This document shows, in pieces, positions 49,830 through 61,394 of a DNA stretch of 64,000 bases (positions are counted from its first letter, which is position 1; the number at the start of each line of letters is the position of its first letter). A program made the position numbers and the translations under genes. The stretch comes from Diploptera punctata (lineage: Eukaryota; Arthropoda; Insecta; Blattodea; Blaberidae): the NCBI GenBank assembly GCA_030220185.1, contig JASPKZ010004202.1, positions 2,712,001-2,776,000 of the forward strand, given 5' to 3'. The notes under the pieces are model-generated. The model saw only the letters and a list, made by a program, of their open reading frames with translations, was not told the origin of the DNA and did no database searches.

Positions 49830-50730
49830 ATTGTATTTAAAGAGAAAAATTATACGCTGAGACCGGGACTTGAACCCGGGACCCTTGGTTTTCTAGTCCA
49901 AGTGCTCTACCATTTGAGCTACCTGAGCAAGTACCGATCTAAACGCAAATCTTTCTCTATATACGTTGAAATTCCCGCCCCAAATGCTTTGAAGCCTTTG
50001 CTTCTATCTTTGCAAATGGCGGCTCCTATATTAAGAAGACATATTTGGGAATTATACATTACATTATAAATGCCAGTACGGCTATTTTCGATGTTTTTAT
50101 TATTAATTTCATACATCTCAATGATGGATAAATCATATTTAAAGAGAAAAATTATACGCTCAGACCGGGACTTGAACCCGGGACCCTTGGTTTTCTAGTC
50201 CAAGTGCTCTACCATTTGAGCTACCTGAGCAAGTACCGATCTAAACGCAAATCTTTCTCTATATACGTTGAAATTCCCGCCCCAAATGCTTTGAAGCCTT
50301 TGCTTCTATCTTTGCAAATGGCGGCTCCTATATTAAGAAGACATATTTGGAATTATACATTACATTATAAATGCCAGTACGGCTATTTTCGATGTTTTTA
50401 TTATTAATTTCATACATCTCAATGATGGATAAATCATATTTAAAGAGAAAAATTATACGCTCAGACCGGGACTTGAACCCGGGACCCTTGGTTTTCTAGT
50501 CCAAGTGCTCTATCATTTGAGCTACCTGAGCAAGTACCGATCTAAACGCAAATCTTTCTCTATATACGTTGAAATTCCCGCCCCAAATGCTTTGAAGCCT
50601 TTGCTTCTATCTTTGCAAATGGCGGCTCCTATATTAAGAAGACATATTTGGGAATTATACATTACATTATAAATGCCAGTACGGCTATTTTCGATGTTTT
50701 TATTATTAATTTCATACATCTCAATGATGG
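49830..50730 (-). repeat. three tandem tRNA-like units, period ~302 bp
   Basis: Cloverleaves on the minus strand at 49,856-49,928, 50,158-50,230 and 50,459-50,531: acceptor GCTCAGG/TCTGAGC (first copy TCTCAGC), D-stem GCTC/GAGC, T-arm CCGGG/CCCGG. The anticodon region CTAGAAA would read AGA (Ser), with one A-A mismatch in the stem and no long variable arm. Each unit includes the spacer TTGCAAATGGCGGCTCCTAT and GCCAGTACGGCTATTTTCGA. The units look almost identical, so the amplification is recent. Confidence 0.75.
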
Positions 50731-53205
50731 TTGGTTGGTTGGTATCTAATGTTGAGCACTTGATAATGAAATCATTCGCTCTCTTGCACTCCAATATTTA
50801 GCAGAAAGGCTGGTCTCTTCTACAAAAGCTGGACAACGGAGGAGATGGTTTCTTTCCATATCTTCATTTAAATTGCAAAAAGGGCATTTAGGTGAATCTG
50901 TTATGCCAATTCTGTGTAGGTGTTTATTCAAGCAGTCATGTCCCGTTAGCAGTCTGAATGTTGCTACTGCAGATTTTCTTTGTAATGTAGTAATGTCATA
51001 AGCTTGTAGATTTTCCCATTCCTTTTCCAGATGTTTTGGTGGTGTATTCTTCTCTAAGTTTATTGATGTATTTATTTGAGATAATTCTTTTGATAGAGTG
51101 AAAGGAAACTGGAGCAGAAGTTGGGTTTGAAACAATTTTGTTACCCTTCTTGGCTAGAAAATCGGCTATTTCATTGCCTGTCACTCCACAATGGGCCGGA
51201 ATCCATTGAAGTACAACTTTTTTATGTAGACGGGATAAATGTTTTATCATTTTGTGACATTCGATAATTTTGATGCTTTTGGGTGTTGTGTCTCGTGTTA
51301 TAGCAAGAATGGCTGCTTTGGAGTCACATAGAATTACAACTTTTGTAAATTTTTGGATGTGATATAAAAGATTTTGTAAACTTAAGAAAATTGCTAGAAT
51401 TTCGCCATCAAAGTTTGTTGAATTTGTGTTTAGTTTACGATAAAAGGAAAAAAGTGGACATACTGCACCAGCACCAGTGCCACCATCATTTGGTAGGCTG
51501 GAGCCATCTGTAAAAATATGTATCCATTCAGGAGCTGGGTATCTTAGATTTATCATTTCCAGTGACATTTGTTTTAAAATATATGGAGGAGTTTCAGATT
51601 TCTTGATGTCTTCTGTTAAATGAAGGTTATATTCGATTTCCAAAAATTCTAGAGGGTTGTTTCTCATCTGCATATTTTCTTTTGAATGTGGAAGTTGCAA
51701 TTTCTGTTTGATTTCTTGTACAATGCTTAGGAAGCTTTGCTGAGATTTTAAACATACTTGTGGTTTTCTTTGGGTCCAGTTATTATGGGGTAGCCTTAAA
51801 AATTTTTCATACTGTGTGACTGCTGTTTTCTCAATTTCAGATGCTATGTTTGGGTTATTTGTTAAGATTTGCATGGCAGTGATTGGTGTTGTTTTAACGG
51901 CTCCTGTTATCAGACGGAGGATTTGGTTCTGCAATTTATTAAGTTTTTCCACTTTAGTAGTTACTAGGATTTCTTCACAATATTGAAGTACAGGTTTTAT
52001 GTACATTTGGTAGAAGGTGTTTAGGGTTTGTGTGTTGCAACCCCACTTTTTCCCTGCTAATCGTTTTAATAATGGTAACCTTGTTTCTATCTTTGTACAT
52101 ATATTCTCCATGTGTTTCTTCCATGTTAATTTTGTGTCCAGAGTTATTCCTAAATATTTTGCTTCATGTGTTTGAGTTAATAATTCACCCTCCAATTTCA
52201 GAGTGATGGGTAGTGGTTTCTTTCTTAATGTAAATAGTTGATAATTTGTTTTCTGTATATTTATCTTCATTAAGTTCTGGGATGTCCAATTCTCTAACTG
52301 TATTAGTGATTGTTGGGCTATGGTTATTAATTGTTGACTTTGGTTTTTTTCGGTTTGGAGACCCATATTACAACATCATCAGCAAAAAGTAGGGTTTTCG
52401 TTTCGAGCTTTTCTATATGCTTAGGTAGATCATTAATGTAGATATTGAAGAGAATGGTACTGAGTACAGAACCCTGTGGTAAACCTCGATGTGTTTGTTG
52501 GTATTTAGAGAGGTGATTATTATACTTTGTAGCGATGAACCGTTGGATGAGAAAATTGCTGATCCAAAGTAGCATATTCCCTTGAATGCCTAAAGTCTGC
52601 ATTTTTTCTAATAATTTTATATCTCCAAATAGAGTCATATGCTCCTTGGAAATCAACAAACATTGCCAGAGTGTCTTCTTTTCTGTTGAAACTGTCTTTA
52701 ATAGCTTGACTTAGGTGTACAATTTGTTGATTTGTTGATTGTAATTCTCTAAATCCAGCTTGATTGGGTGAAAGTAAATTATTGGTTTCTAAATACCAAT
52801 TTAAATCGATTTGAAATCATTTTTTCCATAGTTTTAACAATTACACTAGTTAGTGCTATTGGGCGATAATTTGAAAAAGTATTTGTTGATTTTTTTGTTT
52901 TCGAAATAGGTATTATAATAGCTTTTTTCCAATCATCAGGAACTTTTGTGTTCCAAGAAAGATTATAAAGGGAGAGCAATTGAGTTTTGGCTTTATTGCC
53001 AAGGTGTTTGAGAAATTCTGCATGTATATTATCTGCTCCTGGAGATTTGTTTGATTTTAAACTATTAATGGCTATGTTTAACTCTTTAATGTTGAAATTC
53101 TTATTAAAGATATTATCTTTTGTACTGCTTGTTGATTTTATGTAATTTTTTAGGTTCTCTTTTATTGTTTTTTGTTCTTTTTTGTTCTCTGAGGACAAAG
53201 TATGA
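50731..53205 (-). pseudogene. I/R1-like LINE with RT and RNase H
   Basis: Minus-strand ORF2 in several frames. From 53,219: LNIAINSLKSNKSPGADNIH, DDWKKAIIIPISKTKKSTN, FSNYRPIALTSV. From 52,659: RGLPQGSVLSTILFNIYIND and LLFADDVV (RT box with the catalytic Asp pair). From 52,366: thumb region and RNase H with IHIFTDGSS, VVILCDSKAAI, WIPAHCGVTGNEIADFLAKK. From 51,135: a Cys-rich CPFCNLNEDMERNHLLRCP end. At least three frameshifts make it inactive. The 3' tail is (ACCA)n at 50,731. RNase H after RT fits the I/R1/LOA groups. It interrupts the tRNA-like array. Confidence 0.9.
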
Positions 53206-53460
53206 GATGAATAAATCATATTTAAAGAGAAAAATTATACGCTCAGACCGGGACTTGAACCCGGGACCCTTGGTTTTCTAGTCCAAGTGCTCTACCATTT
53301 GAGCTACCTGGGGCGGGAATTTCAACGTATATAGAGAAAGATTTGCGTTTAGATCGGTACTTGCTCAGGTAGCTCAAATGGTAGAGCACTTGGACTAGAA
53401 AACCAAGGGTCCCGGGTTCAAGTCCCGGTCTGAGCGTATAATTTTTCTCTTTAAATATGA
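53206..53460. repeat. inverted tRNA-like units after the LINE
   Basis: Minus unit 53,241-53,310 (acceptor end cut) meets a complete plus unit 53,363-53,435. The plus unit has all seven acceptor pairs (GCTCAGG/TCTGAGC) and flank TTTTTCTCTTTAAATATGAT. The array of 49,830 thus continues on both sides of the LINE. Confidence 0.7.
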
Positions 53461-53543
53461 TTTATCCATCATTGAGATGTATGAAATTAATAATAAAAAC
53501 ATCGAATACAGTAATTGGTTTTCTTTGGATATGCATAGCATAT

Positions 53544-53846
53544 AAGTAAGTAAGTAAGTAAGTAAAGTGATCCCACAACAGGCCTGGAGGCCCTTGGGGT
53601 AGTAGGAGGTTAAGGCTCCCACTTTTTCTAGACAATCGGCACTTTATGTCAGCCGGGTTGTCAGTCCTGCGTGACGGCCGCCTTTACCCCAGAACAGGCG
53701 TCTGGTACACATTTCCGTTAGAGGCTGAGTCGACCCCAGGGCCATAGTGCCGCCAGAAGGTTTGGGTCAGTTTAAAAATCCTGACAACAAACGGGACCCT
53801 CTGGCTTGTAGCTCAGTGCCTTAACCACTACGCTACGGCATGCCCC
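53544..53846 (-). mobile_element. SINE-B with 14-bp TSD
   Basis: Minus strand GGCATGCCGTAGCGTAGTGG head, body ending in CTTTACTTACTTACTTAC. TATGCATAGCATAT at 53,530-53,543 and 53,847-53,860 is an exact duplication. Box B is damaged by a deletion. Confidence 0.9.
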
Positions 53847-54155
53847 TATGCATAGCATATTCTTGGCAAAATTTCAAGATTTACGAACTCGCTCCTGTCA
53901 TGAAAACTAGTCTCGTAGCAGAAAAAGGTATTGTTAAACAATATTATGTCATAATACAGCTGCATAAAGGGCTAAACCCTCTTAAAATGCCCTTATTTTT
54001 CTAAAATAAATAAGTTATTTTAAATAAATTAATTAGAAACTAGTTTTTAATTTTCTATATTTTTAACAGACGTACAGTAGATTTTTATTATAAATTTAAC
54101 ATTTCTCATTGAAGGACAAATTATATTTGGAGAGAAAAATATACACTCAGACTGG

Positions 54156-54220
54156 GATTTGAACCCAGGACCTTTCACACTCTAGGCAATGCTCTACCAA
54201 CTGAGCTACCTGAGAAACTC
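54156..54220 (-). repeat. tRNA-like repeat unit
   Basis: Minus strand CTCAGGTAGCTCAGTTGGTA and CCTGGGTTCAAATCCCAGTC. The anticodon arm is shortened. The unit is split by the element at 54,264. Confidence 0.55.
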
Positions 54221-54263
54221 CAATCTAAACGTAAATCTGTATCTTATATACACTGTTAATTAA

Positions 54264-54977
54264 GGGGGGTGATAGGTGAAATTTCTATTTTCTACATTTT
54301 TTGAGCTAGAGACTTGATTTTTTGTAGAAACACTCACTGCACGATACATAATGACGTGTTTGAGTTTCATTCATATGAGACATTTATTTTACGAGTTATT
54401 AAATATTATATTTAAAAAAAATTGCATATATTATAATTAAATGGGTTCCACAATTTTTTAGTAAAATGTCTGATTTTTTTTACAAGACCCATAAAATATT
54501 TAGAAAAACGTCATGCGTTAGAATTCTTATAATGTGAATACAAAGGGAGGAAAAAAATGTTGTACCTCATGCGTGGAATTACAAAAAAAATTAATTGCAC
54601 ATATTTTATTTTTTATTTCTTAAAATACTACTTCAATCATGAAACCCATGCACTACTTTGTTACCCATTGTTTTTAGGACATGCAGTAAAAATTTGAACC
54701 TTCTAAGACAACATTTCTGAATTCTATTCAATTTTGAATGTACAAAAATGCAGTGGAAATAAAAGTGTGGAAAAACAAGTTTAGAGATTTGCATGCAGGT
54801 GGTATTTAACTGGCGCAGCCTTTTAACTCTGACATAATTTAGGGCACTAGAAGCGCCATAGGCCTCTGAAACTTTGCCAACATATAGATTAGAGTACAAG
54901 CTATTTTCTAGTACAAAAAACAAAAAAAAAATGTCAATTTTGATCTCAAATGGTCAATTTTTCACTCATCACCCCCC
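54264..54977. mobile_element. TTAA-flanked TIR element, non-autonomous
   Basis: Terminal inverted repeats GGGGGGTGAT-GGTGAAA / TTTCACTCATCACCCCCC, flanked by TTAA at 54,260-54,263 and 54,978-54,981. TTAA duplication is the habit of piggyBac-type transposons, though the termini differ from classic piggyBac (CCC start). No transposase ORF. It was inserted within a tRNA-like repeat. Confidence 0.75.
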
Positions 54978-55084
54978 TTAATTCTATTAATGAACATTAA
55001 TATAATGTTAATTACATATATATTATTATATAATGGATTATAATGTTAATTAATGTGGGAATTAACAGCGTATATAAGAGAAAG

Positions 55085-55385
55085 ATTTGCATTTAGATTG
55101 CTCAGTTGGTAGAGCATTCGCCTAGAGTGCTAAAGGTCCTGGGTTCAAACTCCAGTCTGAGCGTATATTTTTCTCTTCAAATGTAATTTATCCATCGTTG
55201 AGATGTATGAAATGAATAATAAAAATGTAGAAAAATATATATCTAGACTGGGGTTCGAACCCAGGACCTTTAGCTTTATATGCTAATTTGCATTTAGATT
55301 GAAGGCTTAGTATAGCTTAGACGGTAGAGCATTAGTGTATAAAGCTGAAGGTCCTGGGTTCAAACTGCAGTCTAGGTGTATTTTT
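55085..55385. repeat. cluster of three decayed tRNA-like units
   Basis: Plus unit 55,100-55,163 (GCTCAGTTGGTAGAGCATTC, GGGTTCAAACTCC), minus unit 55,246-55,290, plus unit 55,312-55,378 (TAGACGGTAGAGCATTAGTG, GGGTTCAAACTGC). All are followed by TTTTTCTCTTCAAATGT-like flanks. Confidence 0.55.
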
Positions 55386-55389
55386 TTTT

Positions 55390-56276
55390 CTTCAAATACT
55401 ACAGTAGATTGTTGAATTTGAGAAAAGTGGATTAAAAAAAATTAATTCCAATTTTTTATAAGAATTCTGAAGTTTTACAACCTTTGCAGCTCATTTCATT
55501 TAAATTAGTTTTATTAAATGCTATAATTTTGAAAAGTACTGCAGATACTAGCATACTTGATGTATCATCTCGTGGAATGAAGATGAAGGGGTCAAAATTG
55601 AAAGGCTAGAATAATAAAATAAATATTGTGTGGCAATTTCACTAAATTGTTATTTATAGTACTTAAAAAAACTTATGTTGTGTTATTTGATATTTTATAA
55701 AAATTGTTTTCATTGTAAATTTAATTTATTCATTTCTATTGTTGAACTATTGTTTGTGTTAAATAATAGTATTTATTAAATTATTAACTTTACTAATTTT
55801 ATAAAGACATAGGTTATACTATATTTTTCCTTAATTGAAACGGTTATTTCATAAACTCAAGGCAATGAATATAAAATAACTCTGTGATGCCACTGATAGA
55901 AATTATTTAGAAAATATTGAAACTTTTAAAAATTCATCTGTGAATATTCATGAAATATTGAGGTTAAAGTTCATCTCATACAACATTTTTGGGGAAGATA
56001 CATCCCATATGTCATGTTTCATTTATATTTTCACATAGAGAAATGTCGTACTACAGAAGTAAAATTCCTGCAAGAGAAAATGTTCTGCTGCTTTGTGAAT
56101 AATATTAATTTTGAGAGTGGATAGCTTTATTATACAACACAACATGCACAAAAAACTTATTTTGCACATAGATACACTTTATATTTTGTTTTGTAGAGAA
56201 TGTATATTGAGTGATTTATTAATAAATTAAAATTGTTATGAATATACTGTAATATTTAAGCAACTCCATACTGTAA
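55390..56276. other. AT-rich intergenic DNA, nothing recognised
   Basis: No ORF, RNA or repeat family identified on either strand. Confidence 0.5.
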
Positions 56277-56278
56277 TA

Positions 56279-57693
56279 CAGTAAAACCTGTCTAAGCTGG
56301 AAGCTTTATAAGAAGGAAACCTGTAGAAACGGAAAAAAAATCTCCAGAATGGTCATCATCATCATCATCACTCCAGGGATTAGGCAATTGCCCGTTCCGA
56401 CTTCATAATGCATCAGCCCAACGTCTTCTAGTTCTTCCAACTTCCATGAAGCTTCTCAGTAAGATGAATGTCTCCTGGAAGCGTTACGAGCGCTTCACAG
56501 GACAAGGATGGTGGAAGGGCTGCTTCCTCTGAGCCTCCAAACATGCTCCTCTGGGTATCCACCCCCCAAGAGAGGGCTGCTTCTTCCGCTCTTCAAGCCT
56601 TACAAGTTTAGCTGTGCTATTCCTTGTCGCCCTGTTGACCGTTGAAGACTTGACGAAGATGTGGCCGCCCAATATGGATACAGACGCCATTCCTTCGTTG
56701 TGAGCTATACTTAGTTCCCCTCGCCTCTTACCCACCAGCAAGATTAACCTAAGTCAATCTTCCCCAGTAGAGTCGTCTGGTTCATCGGGTACTAAGCCCC
56801 TCCACCATGTCAAGGTGATAGCTCCTGGGGGGCTCCAGAATGGTACGATTTTATATGTAAAATAGTCTTGTATAAGACAAAAACCTTCATAACACAAAAA
56901 TGGAATGGCTTTTAAATGCAAATAGTTAATTTTTACCTCAGTAAGATAGAAAATGATTCTTAAGCACATTCTAATTACAGTATTAATGATCACACGTGAA
57001 AATTCTGCATATGACGGTTCTGAATTATATTGTTTTACTTTCTTGTGTTGTCATTATATTTCGGGGATACCCTTTCTTATGTGTGACAGTGGGGAATCCC
57101 TCACTTTTTCTTGCCTGCTTATGTAACCTGCGAGGGAGTTGGGAAACTCTTCAGTCTGTTTGAAGTCTTCCTGTAGTTGAGTTCCTTCTTGCTTTTGTGT
57201 AATAAAGTTGTTTTGTATTGCCGTGCAAACTGAGCTATGTTACATACACTGTTTTGTCTGTAATTCAGTTCAATACGTTATGTCTTTAAAGCGTGCATGT
57301 AGAACCGTTACACTGCAGAGAAAATTCAAGTTATAAATGAACATGAGAAAAAAAAAGCAAATTTCTAAGGATTTAACTGTTAAGATCAGCGTAAACAAAA
57401 CCCAAATTTATGACATTTTAAAAAACAAGAACAAAATTAAGAAAATTTGGTTTGAAGGAAAATCGGGTAATGTGAAACGATTTGGAAAAAAATTCTGAAA
57501 ATCAAGCGATAAACAGTGGTTTGTTGGTGCGCATGCGAATGGAATGACTTTTTATTCACTATATTTGTGGGCAGATACTGTAGTACTCTAAATGATTTGC
57601 TTGTAATTTGGGAACCCTTTATAAGAAGGAAAACTGCCAAGACGGAAATATATTTAAGGAACCGTCATGTTCCTTCATAGACAGGTTTTACTG
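56279..57693 (+). mobile_element. Tigger/pogo-like DNA transposon, internally deleted
   Basis: TIRs CAGTAAAACCTGTCTA ... TAGACAGGTTTTACTG plus subterminal AAGGAAACCTGTAGAAACGG / CCAAGACGGAAATATATT, flanked by TA. Near 57,285-57,450 decayed codons RACRTVTLQRKFKVINEHEK and KISVNKTQIYDILKNKNKIK match the CENP-B/pogo-type DNA-binding HTH. The DDE catalytic part is missing. Contains a separate retro-insert at 56,354. Confidence 0.8.
56354..56832 (-). mobile_element. retrotransposed insert with 12-bp TSD inside Tigger
   Basis: CTCCAGAATGGT at 56,342-56,353 and 56,833-56,844 flanks 479 bp whose minus strand ends in an ATGATGATGATG tail. The minus strand has a 79-85-codon frame (WWRGLVPDEPDDSTGED, RLEERKKQPSLGGWIP, KQPFHHPCPVK) which I cannot assign. 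It is a SINE or a truncated LINE. Confidence 0.75.
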
Positions 57694-57839
57694 TATTTTG
57701 ATGTGAGTCAGGCAGCTGCATTTATTCTGCAAAGGTAAATATGGAGTATATTACAATATTTCCACTGAGAAAGAGGTCCTAGATAAATTAACCATAATCA
57801 TCATTATTGTGTCATAGCTCGATATCAACATGAATAAGG

Positions 57840-58070
57840 TAAATCTGGATTCATCTTGCCTCATAAGTTATGTTCTATTTTAATATGTTTTGATATTAAG
57901 AATCAAATGAATTGTGAAGAACAGCTGATGATGGAGAAGATGATTCTGCGATACTGCGGTGCTGTGTTTAAAAAAACATAGATGTATGAGGTAAGAAGAA
58001 TTCACAATTCATTTGATTCTTATTAATAAAACCTCATAATGTTAAAAATTCCCAAATTTATTATATTAAT
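57840..58070. mobile_element. PLE-F mini fold-back
   Basis: Short left arm, right arm with the variant hammerhead-like motif (57,915-57,965: ACAG, CUGAUGA, GAUA, ACUGCGGU, G, CUGU) and the AACCTCATAATGTTAAAAAT end. Confidence 0.65.
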
Positions 58071-58089
58071 TGTTTCGATATGCCATATA

Positions 58090-58645
58090 CAGAGTGATTC
58101 AGAAATATGGCTATACGTTTGATCACATTTTGTGACGAAAATAATATTATTAAAGGAAATATGATGTTATCATTGGAAAGGGAATCCTTCAAATCACAAC
58201 AATAGAACAAAACAAAACAAATCACTGCTCACGTGCAGCTTGGCGGGTTGATTTTTGTGGGCTAGCATCGAACGCCTCCACAATTCTCTTTGTTGTTTCT
58301 GCATCCGTGCTAATGCGAGCCCTTTCAGGAGGTTTGATTTTCTGCATCCTTCCCGTTTCCACTTCCCCACAGTCGACGGCTGCAATGCTACGTTAAACTC
58401 ACGTCTTGCCCGCTTGCGGCCTCACGATCATTAGCATATGTTATTGCCCATGCAGCAATTGTAATTTGCTGTTGCATATTCAACACCATTTTGACTAATG
58501 ACGTAAGTTCTACACTGTTTTGTTTTATTCCATTGTTGTAATTTGAATAATTGCCTTTCCAATGGTAATTTCATATTTCCTGTAATGGTAATATTTTCAT
58601 CACACAATGCGATCTAACGTATAGCCATATTTATGATTTACCCTG
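58090..58645. mobile_element. TIR element with TA duplication
   Basis: CAGAGTGATTCAGAAATATG, GCTATACGTTTGATCACATT at the left; the inverse CAATGCGATCTAACGTATAG, CCATATTTATGATTTACCCTG at the right; TA on both sides (58,088-58,089, 58,646-58,647). The minus strand holds a short open frame (MQPSTVGKWKREGCRKSNLL), a possible transposase remnant. Confidence 0.7.
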
Positions 58646-58674
58646 TATACCATCATTAGGATTTGAATTTTATA

Positions 58675-58985
58675 ATATTAAGAGATTCCGGGCTATGTGG
58701 CCATGATCCATGATTGGTGTTCCTTCCAGGTGTTTCTCCTTTAAGTATGGAAGGCATCTTCATTGGTGAGTACCTCTAGATAGTGTTCTCTGATTGGACA
58801 CTTGACTGTGAATTACAGTCGAGCCTCTGACCAAGAAACAGTAGTTAGAAGTACTTACCACTGAAGATGCCCTCCACAGTTGAAGGAGAAACATCTGGAA
58901 GAAACACCAGTCATGGAACATGGCCACATAGCTCGGAATCTCTTAATATTGTGATTGCTGCCTGCAAAATCCTGCATTCAACTGT
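58675..58985. mobile_element. PLE-B2 old fold-back
   Basis: GATTCCGGGCTATGTGGCCA ... inverted ATGGCCACATAGCTCGGAAT. The hammerhead at 58,857-58,900 keeps CUGAAGA and stem II but reads GAAACAUC. More diverged than the other B2 copies. Confidence 0.75.
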
Positions 58986-59049
58986 TGAATTTTATGTTGT
59001 TGGCCCTGGATTTCGACTCCCACTCCATCTTTTGGTTGACCGAAGAACT

Positions 59050-59545
59050 TACAAGTAATTTTTTTCCCCCAGGAATTTCAAAATTCATAATCATATTTTT
59101 CTTCTTCTGGATGTAAATCTTCTCACAAATGGTGAGTTCTTTTGTGTTTTCCAACTGTTTTAATAATTTTATGTTTACATTGATTTTATGCTTTTCTGAC
59201 CAAGATCATTGAAAACACTAAATTGTTAAAACAGTTGGAAAATACAAAAGAACTCACCATTTGGGAGAATAACTACAGCCAGAAGAACAAAATTAGGATT
59301 ATAAATTTTGAAATTCCCGGGGAAAAAGATTTGATTTCCAAGTTGTTTGGTCAGCCAAATGATGGAGTGGGAGTCAACATCCAGAGACAACAATAAAGTT
59401 CAACAGTCTGGAAATGCTGATGATGGTATGCATGGCATATGGAAACATGTTCAAATAGAACACAATAAGTTATGGGGTAAAATAATTCTGCATTCACGTT
59501 ATTTATTAAGAAGCACCTCTTAATGTTGCTTCCTATTCAATTTAT
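59050..59545. mobile_element. PLE-C-like fold-back
   Basis: Left arm minus (59,050-59,205), right arm plus: TKLLKQLENTKELTIWENNY, NFEIPGEKDLISKLFGQPND, GVGVNIQ. The right end is CACCTCTTAATGTTGCTTCC. Confidence 0.7.
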
Positions 59546-59644
59546 TAACCATCAACATAACCTTTATAGGTTGTAAATGATAAAATGGAGTGATATAAAA
59601 GAAAGGCTTCATATGTCAAACAGCTTGTCTAGGACTGTATACAT

Positions 59645-60240
59645 TAGGGTTAAAACTTTTTGGATTTTTGTGAAATAAAATATTTCCTGTGAAATGGATG
59701 GATGAACATTTACTTAAAATCATTGAAAAATGGCCTTCATTCCACTGAGCTTCAAGAAAAGGTCACCCCCAAATATATTTATATATATCAATATTTAATA
59801 TTAATTTGGGGGTGACCTTTTCTTCAAGCTCAGTGAAATGAAGGGCTTTTTCAATGGTTTTAAGCAAAAGTTCACCCATTCAATGCACAGGAAATATTTT
59901 ATTTCAACAAACAGTCCAAAAAGTTATAATCCTCTAGGGATATAACTTTTTGACTTTTGTGAAATAAAATATTTCCTGTGCAATGAATGGGTGTAAAATA
60001 TTTCCTGTACAATGAATGGGTGAACTTTTACTTAAAACCATCGAAAAAGGCCTTCATTTCACTGAGCTTCAAGAAAAGGTTACCCCCAAATATATCAATA
60101 TTTAATATTAATTTGGGGGTGACCTTTTCTTAAAGCTCAGTGAAATGAAGGGCTTTTTTAATGGTGTTAAGCAAAAGGTCACCCATTCATTGCACAGGAA
60201 ATATTTTATTGTACAAAAGTCCAAAAAGTTGTAACCCTAG
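59645..60240. mobile_element. tandem pair of palindromic MITEs
   Basis: Two hairpin elements in a row (59,645-59,935 and 59,936-60,240). Ends AGGGTTAAAACTTTTTGGA / TCCAAAAAGTTGTAACCCT; each arm carries AAATATTTCCTGTG-AATG, CACTGAGCTTCAAGAAAAGG and GGTGACCTTTTC-like blocks around a central ATATCAATATTTAATATTAA. Confidence 0.75.
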
Positions 60241-60244
60241 TATA

Positions 60245-60720
60245 CATTCAGTGGAAAAATTGTAATGCTATTACTTAACATCCTTTTAAATGCAGAACTC
60301 ATGTACTAACAATATTAACATTGCTAAACTCATTCTAACTTACTCCTATTAAGAATTATCCATTTTCCTTTTATTAAAATTGTATTGAGAACAGTAAGAA
60401 TGGTAAATGGCAGTTGGTTTGGTATTCTAACACATTTTTCCATAACTAACAATTTCTATACAAAATAACACTATTTGAGATTTTAATAATTTAGTAACAT
60501 TATTAACTAATAGAGGAGTTTTCTTGTAGTAAAGAAGTATTTTGAGATATCGTTTCGAGAGGCATAGTGGTGTAGGGTATTTACAGTAGGTAGAATTGTA
60601 TTATTAACAAGTTCATTTTTTCATGGTCTTAGTTCATGGTAAGAAAATACATTAACAATTCTTTCAATATTTATTTCTAAGATTCTTTTTTATACATTTA
60701 ACTTTTCTCATTGTAGGGCA
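60245..60720. other. AT-rich intergenic DNA, nothing recognised
   Basis: No supported gene or repeat on either strand. Confidence 0.5.
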
Positions 60721-60796
60721 AATTTAATTATATTTGATGAGAAAAGTATATGCCTAGACTGGGGTTTGAATGCAGGACCTCTTGTTTTATATGCTA

Positions 60797-61262
60797 CTAG
60801 CTAAAACCCGGCGTGTGCTGCTACTCCTAAATAAATGTTAATGTGTTTTTACCACCAGCCTTGAGCTGCTATACTTGCCCGGGAATCTGCTTATCACGAT
60901 CTTGTCATCAATGAAAGACAAAAATGGTTATTGTGAGTTATCTGTAGTAGATAAATATATGCTGTCGCAGACTTTTTTGTAGAGTTTTTTGAGATGTTCA
61001 ATTCTGTGTACATTAATTTGGTGTATTTGCTATGGGTTAGGCAGCATAAGCCATTTAAGCGTCAAAATAGGGACTTTACTTCACATTTTTCACTATAAAG
61101 GGTGATTTTTAGGGGTGAATGGGTTGAATATCACAACACTCTTATAGCCTATGTTCATCCCAGAAATCTTCTGAACATTTTGCAAAAAAACCCATCAAAA
61201 TCGGACCAACAGTATGACCTTGCATAGAATACGAACAAACAAACAAACATTGATTTTTATAA
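60797..61262 (+). mobile_element. RTE-like retroelement 3' remnant
   Basis: CTAGCTAAAACCCGGCGTGT at the start, ATCGGACCAACAGTATGACC, ACGAACAAACAAACAAACAT at the end: the uninterrupted version of the copy at 23,748-24,650. A truncated tRNA-like stretch (60,750-60,795) abuts it. Confidence 0.6.
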
Positions 61263-61394
61263 TCAATTGAGTTGGTGTTTACTTGATTGTATATTTATTA
61301 ATTAAATAAAAATAAAACATAGTTTTATTTGATTTTCATATTTATTATATAATTATATTACGTTTTATTTTTATTTAATTAATTGATGTTAATT

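Noticed and set aside
56484..56741. 85-codon minus-strand frame as a host gene
   Set aside because: It lies wholly within a 479-bp insert bounded by a target duplication, so it belongs to a mobile element.
58194..58385. Small host ORF at 58,194-58,385
   Set aside because: It is enclosed by terminal inverted repeats with TA duplication; more likely transposon-derived.
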